A stretch of DNA of 11,106 bases from NCBI GenBank assembly GCA_016937915.1, contig JAFGVR010000191.1:1-11106 (forward strand). Direction: 5' to 3'. The stretch's first letter is position 1. The number at the start of each line of letters is the position of its first letter. Source of the DNA: Campylobacterales bacterium. Lineage in GTDB: Bacteria > Campylobacterota > Campylobacteria > Campylobacterales > Sulfurimonadaceae. Shown piece after piece: positions 1-5,212 of the stretch. The notes under the pieces were generated by a model. It saw nothing but the letters and a program-made list of their open reading frames with translations, did not search any database and was not told the DNA's origin. The position numbers and the translations under genes are program-made.

Positions 1-73
1 CCTTAAACCCCCAACCACACACACTTTCAAAGAAAAAATCGCTCTTTAAAATATTCTCATTTCATACACTCTT

Positions 74-196
74 TTACAGAATGTTTGTAATCCTTCCATC
101 AAGATCACCTTTTGCAGCTTTTACAACAACCTGCTTCATCTGAGACATCAGTTCAGTTTTGCTTGAGTTGCTTTTAAAAAGAGATGAAAAGTTCAT
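74..196 (-). pseudogene. N-terminal remnant of a methyl-accepting chemotaxis receptor (probable)
   Basis: On the minus strand an ATG at 194-196 opens a 40-codon reading frame that ends in TAA at 74-76. It begins MNFSSLFKSNSSKTELMSQM and ends with KAAKGDLDGRITNIL. The AAKGDLDGRITNI segment resembles the HAMP-like, pre-signalling stretch near the start of cytoplasmic or short chemotaxis receptors, where hundreds of residues would normally follow. Here all three minus-strand frames close within about 40 bases after the last matching residue, and no receptor signalling domain follows before the window edge. The start looks genuine: AAGG lies 8 bases upstream of the ATG and a near-consensus promoter lies just before it. 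I infer a 3'-truncated or decayed gene that is probably still transcribed. It could instead be a real 40-residue peptide. The family call rests on my recognition of a short motif. Confidence 0.45.
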
Positions 197-218
197 ATAG
201 TTAACCTTTTAAATAAAT

Positions 219-247
219 ATTATATGTTGGATCATAGTATCATACAA
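219..247 (-). promoter_or_regulatory. Sigma-70-type promoter for the receptor remnant
   Basis: On the minus strand TTGTAT (242-247) and TATAAT (219-224) are separated by exactly 17 bases. This is the best two-box promoter in the window. It reads leftward into the small frame starting at 196, with an expected transcript start near 212 and a leader of about 15 bases carrying AAGG. The region 248-333, between this promoter and the HIT gene stop, is very AT-rich. It holds only weak A/T inverted repeats and no convincing GC hairpin terminator. Confidence 0.6.
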
Positions 248-333
248 GTTGTTATAAATTAGTATTTTTAAAAAACTAAATTTAATTTTTAAAATAAGTA
301 GTGATTAAATTATGGTAGTTTTTACATATTATT

Positions 334-705
334 TTATAAAAATTGACCAAGTTTTTTATTAAGCGTCTCAAAAAAAAGATTTTCATCTGGAAGTTGAAGT
401 TTAGTATCTCTTAGTTTCTCACCCCACATAGGGTTTGGAAAATAGTTGTCATCTTCAAATCTTGCCATGACATGGATGTGAACCCTTGGGAGCATATTTG
501 CAAAAGATGCCATATTTATCTTTTTTGGGTTATAGTACTTTTTCATCTCATCTTCAACTATGTCATAAACTTCCCATAGTTTAACCCTTAGCTCTTTTGG
601 AACATCACCTAACTCTTTGTAAGGCTCTTTTGTAAATATTTTTATCCATGGGATTTGGCTTATCTCTTTTTCGATGAAGATGTCGCTGTCTTGATATATT
701 GTCAT
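334..705 (-). CDS. HIT (histidine triad) family hydrolase/transferase
   Basis: This is a 123-residue cytosolic protein of the proteobacterial HIT type, a family of nucleotide-binding hydrolases and transferases acting on nucleotide phosphoesters such as dinucleoside polyphosphates or AMP conjugates. The substrate cannot be read from sequence. The signature is ANMLPRVHIHVMARF (about residues 69-83) followed by DDNYFPNPMWG, closely matching the proteobacterial subgroup pattern L-H-L-H-V-I-A-R ... WP-P-WG. By my alignment to Hint, the first His of the triad is replaced by Arg74, while the nucleophile-position His76 and the last His78 remain. This substitution is usual in the subgroup. The frame extends upstream to a TTG at 745-747, but that lies inside an inverted repeat and lacks a ribosome site, so I chose the ATG at 703-705, which begins MTIYQDSDIF. 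It follows the helicase gene on the same strand with a 57-base gap and may be cotranscribed with it. Confidence 0.85.
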   Translation of the reverse strand: MTIYQDSDIFIEKEISQIPWIKIFTKEPYKELGDVPKELRVKLWEVYDIVEDEMKKYYNPKKINMASFANMLPRVHIHVMARFEDDNYFPNPMWGEKLRDTKLQLPDENLFFETLNKKLGQFL

Positions 706-727
706 TGAAGATTCTTTAGTGGGGATA

Positions 728-752
728 ACTTCTTGCAAATTTTGCAAGAAGT
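728..752 (-). repeat. Perfect 12-base inverted repeat between helicase and HIT genes
   Basis: ACTTCTTGCAAA and its exact reverse complement flank a single central base. As RNA this would form a stem of 10 to 11 pairs with a 3 to 5 base loop. It lies 11 bases past the helicase stop codon and 22 bases before the HIT start. Neither side is followed by a T-run, so it is not a typical intrinsic terminator. It could be a 3'-end stabilising or processing hairpin, or a partial terminator between the two genes. A second short palindrome, GAGATTAATCTC (759-770), overlaps the helicase stop. Confidence 0.5.
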
Positions 753-762
753 GTGAGTGAGA

Positions 763-2322
763 TTAATCTCTATGTTTGTTACGGTTTGAAGAGCTACGAG
801 ATGATGATGAACGACCACCAGTGCTGCTACTTCTGCTACTACTATTTCTACTTCTAGAGTCACCGCGTGAATCGCTTCTTCCACGACTACTTCTTTGTCC
901 GCCACTTCTTGAGCGACTACGGCCACCTTTTCTATCATCATCTCTTCTAGATGCTCTTTTTAGGATAGCTTCAAGTTTTTCAGCAGGGATACCAATAGCG
1001 TTTGGACCTTTTATAGTTTGTCTATCAAGTATCATAGAGATCAGTTTGAACATGATAGTCTCTTCATCAATGTCCTCTTTTAACATATCAAGTATCTTAT
1101 GAGCTTCATCATATATATGTTGATCTTCGATAGTTTTTACAATCGATTTTAGGTTAGCTTCTCTTAAGTCAGTTTTACTTGGTACATAAGCATGCTCTAT
1201 TGTAGTTCCAACTTTAGTTTTTATGCGTTGAAGCTCTTTAAACTCTAATGGAGTTAAAAGTGTGATAGCTTTACCTTTTGTACCAGCACGACCAGTACGA
1301 CCAATACGGTGAACATAACTCTCAGGATCAAATGGGATATGGTAGTTAAAAACATGAGATATGTTGTTTACATGGATACCACGAGCAGCAACATCTGTTG
1401 CAACTAGAACTTTTACAGAGTTTTGTTTGAAGTTTTTGATAACAGTTTCGCGTTGGCGTTGCTCCATATCTCCATGAAGACCGTTTGCTAAGTAACCAGC
1501 TGAACTTAAAACATTGCTAAGTCTATCAACTTCACTTTTTGTTCTACAGAATACAACCGATTTTTCAGTATCTTCAGAGTCCATCAAACGGATAATTGCA
1601 TCATCTCTCTCATGCTCATCTATTACATAGTAAAGTTGTGAGATGTCTGCATTTGTAGTCTCACCTTGAGTGATAGAGATAAACTCTGGGTTTTGAAGGA
1701 TTCTCTCAGCTAGAAGTTTTATAGGTTTTGGCATAGTAGCTGAGAAAAGTAGAGTTTGGCGACTTGTTGGAAGGTATGAAAATATCTCATTTATATCATC
1801 CAAAAATCCCATATCTAGCATTTCATCTGCTTCATCTAAAACAACAGTAGATGGAGCAAAATTATCTAGCATCCCTTTTTTAAGGATGTCAAGTAAACGA
1901 CCTGGTGTAGCTACTACAACTGAAGCTCCACGCTCTATAAGGTCTATTTGGCGTTTGTATGAGCTACCACCATAGATAGTTACAGTTTTTACACCCATGT
2001 GGCGACCATATTTAAAAAGCTCATCACTAACTTGAGTAGCAAGTTCACGAGTAGGAGTGATAACTAAAAGTTCAACTCCACTTTTTTGATCCATTTTACT
2101 TAAGCTTGGAAGACCAAAAGCAGCTGTTTTACCAGTACCAGTGTGAGCTTGACCCACCATGTCACGACCCTCTAGTACTACAGGGATAGCAGCAGCTTGG
2201 ATAGGGCTAGGGTTTGTAAAACCAGCTTCTTTTATAGCTTTAAGTATATTTTTGCTTAAACCTAATTCATCAAAAGTGATAAGGTTTTCGTTCTCGTTTG
2301 CTTGTTGTGCATTCTCTTGCAT
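763..2322 (-). CDS. DEAD-box ATP-dependent RNA helicase with Arg/Ser-rich tail
   Basis: This is a superfamily 2 RNA helicase, unwinding or remodelling RNA in ribosome assembly and mRNA decay. Numbering from the upstream ATG at 2325, all core motifs are present: Q motif (F18 to Q43), AHTGTGKT (60-67), PTRELA (91-96), TPGR (140-143), DEAD (164-167), SAT (195-197), DVAARGIHV (311-319) and HRIGRTGR (339-346). A linker to about 457 carries a short DbpA/CsdA-like region, then residues 458-520 are almost only R, S, G, D and N with many RS and SR dipeptides. The gene opens with ATGATG. AAGGA lies 2 bases from the first ATG but 5 from the second, so I start at 2322. It is divergent from rmuC and precedes the HIT gene. 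The Helicobacter relative RhpA works with RNase J, so a degradosome role is possible but inferred. Whether to call it RhlE or DeaD type cannot be settled by eye. Confidence 0.95.
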   Translation of the reverse strand: MQENAQQANENENLITFDELGLSKNILKAIKEAGFTNPSPIQAAAIPVVLEGRDMVGQAHTGTGKTAAFGLPSLSKMDQKSGVELLVITPTRELATQVSDELFKYGRHMGVKTVTIYGGSSYKRQIDLIERGASVVVATPGRLLDILKKGMLDNFAPSTVVLDEADEMLDMGFLDDINEIFSYLPTSRQTLLFSATMPKPIKLLAERILQNPEFISITQGETTNADISQLYYVIDEHERDDAIIRLMDSEDTEKSVVFCRTKSEVDRLSNVLSSAGYLANGLHGDMEQRQRETVIKNFKQNSVKVLVATDVAARGIHVNNISHVFNYHIPFDPESYVHRIGRTGRAGTKGKAITLLTPLEFKELQRIKTKVGTTIEHAYVPSKTDLREANLKSIVKTIEDQHIYDEAHKILDMLKEDIDEETIMFKLISMILDRQTIKGPNAIGIPAEKLEAILKRASRRDDDRKGGRSRSRSGGQRSSRGRSDSRGDSRSRNSSSRSSSTGGRSSSSRSSSNRNKHRD

Positions 2323-2327
2323 CATAT

Positions 2328-2381
2328 TCCTTTGGTAAGGGGATGACGCAAAAAGGCTTTAATCAGAAAGCACCTTCCCCT
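2328..2381 (-). promoter_or_regulatory. Structured 5' leader of the helicase gene
   Basis: The minus-strand transcript can pair AGGGGA (2376-2381) with UCCCCU (2338-2343). These enclose an inner stem of GCUUU (2367-2371) and AAAGC (2356-2360) with loop CUGAUU, extended by A-U, G-U and G-C pairs around one bulged U. The CCUU at 2337-2340 can alternatively pair with AAGG (2329-2332), which is the core of the ribosome binding site. The two pairings share bases and exclude each other, so one fold exposes and the other hides the ribosome site. Control of the helicase by its own leader, or by temperature, is an inference from this geometry. Confidence 0.45.
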
Positions 2382-2396
2382 AAAATAATTTTGCGA

Positions 2397-2402
2397 ATTA
2401 TA
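2397..2402 (-). promoter_or_regulatory. -10 box of the helicase promoter
   Basis: On the minus strand TATAAT sits in the context TTTGCTTTAGATATAATTCG, with no good -35 box but T-rich sequence upstream, as is usual for Campylobacterota sigma-70 promoters. A start near 2390 would give a leader of about 65 bases that includes the foldable region. Confidence 0.55.
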
Positions 2403-2437
2403 TCTAAAGCAAACCAATTATTTGTTGAAGTTTATAG

Positions 2438-2443
2438 TATAAT
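2438..2443 (+). promoter_or_regulatory. -10 box of the rmuC promoter
   Basis: TATAAT on the plus strand lies about 28 bases before the rmuC start, with a TTTGTTG stretch upstream and no clear -35 box. It is back to back with the helicase promoter, about 36 bases away, so the two divergent promoters share the same short AT-rich region. Confidence 0.55.
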
Positions 2444-2470
2444 AAATAAATTTGGAAAAAGGATTTCTTT

Positions 2471-3697
2471 TTGACACTATATTTAGCCTTATTTTTAATA
2501 GCTTTTTTGGTTATTTTTGTACTTAGTTATTTTTTATTAATTCAAAAAAAAACTATCTCAGTTCTAAGTTTTGAGATAGAGGAGTTAAAGGAGCAAAACT
2601 CCAATATGGGGTTGAATTATGCCGTTTTACAAACTAAGTATGATGAGAGTTTGAGAGCATCTGATGAGAAATTAAAGATACTCTTAGATGCAAAAGAGAA
2701 CCTCTCAAAAGAGTTTAGTTTGTTAGCAAATCAGATATTTGAAGATAAAACAAAACAGTTTAGCTCAACTGCTAATGTTCAACTAGAGATGCTACTAAAA
2801 CCGTTTCGTGAGCAGATAACAAATTTCTCTATTCAGTCAAAAGAGCAGTTTAACGAAGAGAACAAAGATAGACACCTTTTAAAAGATGAGTTAAATAGAC
2901 TAAAACAGATGAATGAGAGACTAAGCCTTGATGCTACAAACCTAGCAAATGCCTTAAAGGGTGAGAGTAAAACTCAAGGTAACTGGGGTGAGATAATTTT
3001 AGAGAGGATTTTGGAGGACTCTGGGCTTAAAGAGGGGAGGGAGTATGAACTTCAAAAGCATCTAAAAAATGATAGCGGTAAAAAGTATACCCCTGATGTC
3101 ATACTGCACATGCCACAAAACAGAGATATAGTGATAGACTCAAAAGTCTCACTCACCGCTTATGAGAGGTTTGTCTCTGAAGAGGATGAGAACCATAAAA
3201 AGATGCATCTAAAAGAGCATATAGGTAGCATCTCAAAGCATATAAAAGAACTTAGTTCAAAAGAGTATGATAGACTTAAGGGGATAACTACACTTGATTA
3301 TGTACTTTTGTTTATCCCCATTGAGGGTGCATTTTTGGCTGCACTTGATAATGATGCAGAGTTTTTCAAACAAGCTTATGATAAAAACATACTGATAGTC
3401 TCACCATCTACATTGATGGTGACACTTAGAACGATAGAGCATATTTGGCGTACACAAAAGCAACAAGACAACGCTCAAAAAATAGCAGATGAAGCTGAAG
3501 CTATGTATGATAAACTTGTAGGGTTTGTTGAGGAGATGCAACGCATCGGTGTGTTTATAGATAAAACAAAAGACTCTTATGATAACGCTATGAACAGACT
3601 AAAAAGTGGTAGGGGAAATGTGATAAAAAGAGCTGAAAATATAAAAGCTTTAGGGATAAAATCAAAAAAAGAGTTACCTTTAGAGAGCGAGCAATAG
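2471..3697 (+). CDS. rmuC: RmuC family DNA recombination protein
   Basis: RmuC-family proteins are linked to genome stability. Loss in E. coli affects recombination at inverted repeats, and the fold is predicted to be PD-(D/E)XK nuclease-like. This 408-residue protein has one N-terminal membrane segment (about residues 3-23), then a long charged coiled coil (about 30-165). The RmuC core follows: QGNWGE (169-174) and PDVILHMPQNRDIVIDSKV (208-226), in which Asp209, Asp223 and Lys225 fit the nuclease-like pattern. The start is TTG at 2471-2473, supported by AAGGA 7 bases upstream and by the membrane segment beginning right after it. No ATG fits better. The protein would be anchored in the inner membrane with the core in the cytoplasm. 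The next small gene starts one base after the stop, so the two are probably cotranscribed. Confidence 0.9.
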   Translation: MTLYLALFLIAFLVIFVLSYFLLIQKKTISVLSFEIEELKEQNSNMGLNYAVLQTKYDESLRASDEKLKILLDAKENLSKEFSLLANQIFEDKTKQFSSTANVQLEMLLKPFREQITNFSIQSKEQFNEENKDRHLLKDELNRLKQMNERLSLDATNLANALKGESKTQGNWGEIILERILEDSGLKEGREYELQKHLKNDSGKKYTPDVILHMPQNRDIVIDSKVSLTAYERFVSEEDENHKKMHLKEHIGSISKHIKELSSKEYDRLKGITTLDYVLLFIPIEGAFLAALDNDAEFFKQAYDKNILIVSPSTLMVTLRTIEHIWRTQKQQDNAQKIADEAEAMYDKLVGFVEEMQRIGVFIDKTKDSYDNAMNRLKSGRGNVIKRAENIKALGIKSKKELPLESEQ

Positions 3698-3698
3698 C

Positions 3699-3890
3699 AT
3701 GATAGTACAGACACAATATATAAAAGAGAAGATCTGGATAGATACAAACGAAAAAGATCTCCTTCGCATCGTGCAAGAGGAGATAGGTGATGCAGATCCA
3801 AAGGGGACTTTGGATTACATCAAAGAGGCTATTAAGGGTGGTAAAGTTATCACTTTGGTTGATTGTAGGTTTAGGAAAAAAGTTTTGTAA
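3699..3890 (+). CDS. Small conserved-looking hypothetical protein, 63 residues
   Basis: I do not recognise the family. The ATG lies one base after the rmuC TAG, with GAGAGCGAG upstream serving as a weak ribosome site inside the end of rmuC, which suggests translational coupling. The protein is soluble and charged, with no signal peptide or membrane segment. It reads as a short strand (EKIWIDT), a helix (EKDLLRIVQEEIG), a loop DADPKG, a second helix (LDYIKEAIKGG), and a strand VITLVDCRF with one Cys, ending in basic RKKVL. The composition and secondary-structure pattern are those of a real folded protein, and nothing on the opposite strand competes convincingly. Function unknown. The position suggests only that it is made together with RmuC. 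Confidence 0.65.
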   Translation: MIVQTQYIKEKIWIDTNEKDLLRIVQEEIGDADPKGTLDYIKEAIKGGKVITLVDCRFRKKVL

Positions 3891-3933
3891 TTTTGAGTAT
3901 GAAAAATGAAACAGATCTTAAGTCTCTTTAAAT

Positions 3934-3939
3934 TATAAT
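3934..3939 (+). promoter_or_regulatory. -10 box upstream of the PAS/GGDEF/EAL gene
   Basis: TATAAT in the 71-base gap between the 63-residue gene and the signalling gene, 22 bases before the ATG at 3962. The -35 region is poor. The leader (CTAGTTTAATAAAA) has no clear Shine-Dalgarno sequence, so translation may be weak. An imperfect palindrome around CTTAAG (about 3914-3926) lies just upstream. It is too weak to call a terminator. Confidence 0.45.
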
Positions 3940-3961
3940 AGCTTTTACTAGTTTAATAAAA

Positions 3962-5134
3962 ATGGACACAATTTTGCCAATTAATGATTTATCAAAAAAT
4001 ATTTATGAGACTATATTTAAAGCTTCTGGACTTGGGATGGCACAGATTGGGCTTGATGGTGAGCTTATAGAAGTAAATGATAAAGTGTGTGAGATATTTC
4101 AATACACAAAAGATGAGATACTCTCAAAGAGTTTTAAAGATATAACCCACCCTCATGACTTTCAAAAAGATCAAGAGTTTTTAAATCTCATGATAAATAA
4201 AAAAATAGATCACTACACAGTAGAAAAAAGATATTATCGCAAAGATGGTGTTGTTATATGGGTTAATCTTACTGTAACACTTGTTTTAGATAAAGATGAA
4301 AATCCAGAATTTTTTGTATATGTGATTGATGATATATCTAAAAAAGTTTTTTTAAGAGATGAGTTACTTGAGTACAAAAAAAATGTTGAAGACAAAGAGA
4401 ACCTTTTAGCTACAGTTATAGATGAGATACCAGATGTTTTAGTTCTAAAAGATAAAAATGGTAATTTTATTTTAGGGAATAAAGTTGTCGCAAATCTTTA
4501 TGGCACTACCTCTAAAGAGATGGTTGGTAAACAAGATTGTGACTTTGGTGTACCCAAAGAGATGTCCGATTTTATGAGAGAAAATGTGATCTCTATCATG
4601 AAAAAAGGTGAAACAGAGATAGTTTATGAAGATAGCAGAGATGCAAAAACTGGGAATATTCGCCATTTCAAATCTATAAAAAAACCTTTTAAAAATACTT
4701 ATGGTGAAGATCAAATACTTGTTATAGCACATGATGTAACAGATCTTAAAGAGGCAGAGTTAGCATTAATAAATTCACAAAAACTATTAAATGACACACT
4801 TGAGCTTGTAGGTGAGGGAATATGGAATTGGGATATTAGCTCCAATACTGTAACACATAATCATAAGTGGTGTGAGATGGTTGGAGTGACAGATGATTTG
4901 ATGCAACATCCATTAGATTTTTTTGCTTCTAAACTTGCACCAGAAGATAAAGAGGTGGTGTTTCAAAGGATCCAAAAAGCATTACAAAATGATGAAAACT
5001 ACTATAGTCAGCACAAAATGGTAAGTTCAGATGGCAGGGTGTTTTGGGTAGAAGATAGAGGAAAAATCATAGAAAGAGATGATAGTGGTAAACCTATAAG
5101 GATGATAGGGACTATCCGTGATATTACTGCTTAA
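3962..5134 (+). CDS. Triple PAS sensor protein (upstream half of the split gene)
   Basis: As read, this encodes 390 residues made of three PAS/PAC sensor modules and no output domain: about 14-127 (ending FFVYVIDDISKK), 149-263 (ending LVIAHDVTDLKEAE) and 277-390 (ending MIGTIRDITA). Each ends in the I-x-D-I/V-T/S sequence typical of a PAC segment before a signalling helix. There is no membrane segment or signal peptide, so it would be cytoplasmic. PAS modules bind small ligands, haem or flavin, or mediate dimerisation; the cofactor cannot be judged here. Ending exactly at the last PAC residue with no effector is abnormal and supports truncation by nonsense mutation. The start at 3962 has a poor ribosome site, but it begins before the first PAS helix and no later ATG would preserve that domain. 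Confidence 0.7.
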   Translation: MDTILPINDLSKNIYETIFKASGLGMAQIGLDGELIEVNDKVCEIFQYTKDEILSKSFKDITHPHDFQKDQEFLNLMINKKIDHYTVEKRYYRKDGVVIWVNLTVTLVLDKDENPEFFVYVIDDISKKVFLRDELLEYKKNVEDKENLLATVIDEIPDVLVLKDKNGNFILGNKVVANLYGTTSKEMVGKQDCDFGVPKEMSDFMRENVISIMKKGETEIVYEDSRDAKTGNIRHFKSIKKPFKNTYGEDQILVIAHDVTDLKEAELALINSQKLLNDTLELVGEGIWNWDISSNTVTHNHKWCEMVGVTDDLMQHPLDFFASKLAPEDKEVVFQRIQKALQNDENYYSQHKMVSSDGRVFWVEDRGKIIERDDSGKPIRMIGTIRDITA

Positions 5135-5212
5135 AAAGAGCTTCAAGAGTTTTCTAAAGTTGCAAAAGAGGCTAAAGAGAGAGCTGAACACTATTTAGAT
5201 ATTGCTGGGACG

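Noticed and set aside
1..73. A second receptor fragment or mobile-element end left of the chemotaxis remnant
   Set aside because: All minus-strand frames close quickly, no terminal inverted repeat or target duplication is visible, and the region is cut by the window edge.
248..333. A/T-rich inverted repeats after the HIT gene as an intrinsic terminator
   Set aside because: The stems contain almost no G-C pairs and are imperfect. In DNA this AT-rich such repeats are expected by chance.
745..747. TTG as the start of the HIT protein
   Set aside because: It adds 14 residues with no family similarity, lies inside a perfect inverted repeat and lacks a ribosome site. The ATG at 703-705 fits the family start.
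702..941. Minus-strand 79-residue frame rich in Val, Ala and Glu
   Set aside because: It is an out-of-frame reading of the repetitive Arg/Ser tail of the helicase gene. Its composition is an artefact of the repeated codons and it has no ribosome site.
776..1102. Plus-strand 108-residue leucine-rich frame that looks hydrophobic
   Set aside because: It is the antisense of the same low-complexity helicase tail. Leucine runs arise from reversed Arg/Ser/Asp codons, and the helicase frame is clearly the coding one.
3577..3801. Minus-strand frames across the end of rmuC and the 63-residue gene
   Set aside because: They are shadows of the plus-strand genes. They have no ribosome site and overlap well-supported coding sequence.
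5132..5134. Recoding of the stop codon as a special amino acid
   Set aside because: The codon is TAA, whereas selenocysteine uses TGA and pyrrolysine uses TAG. Other genes here (nusA, miaB, DUF374, HP0268-like) end normally at TAA, so codon reassignment is excluded.
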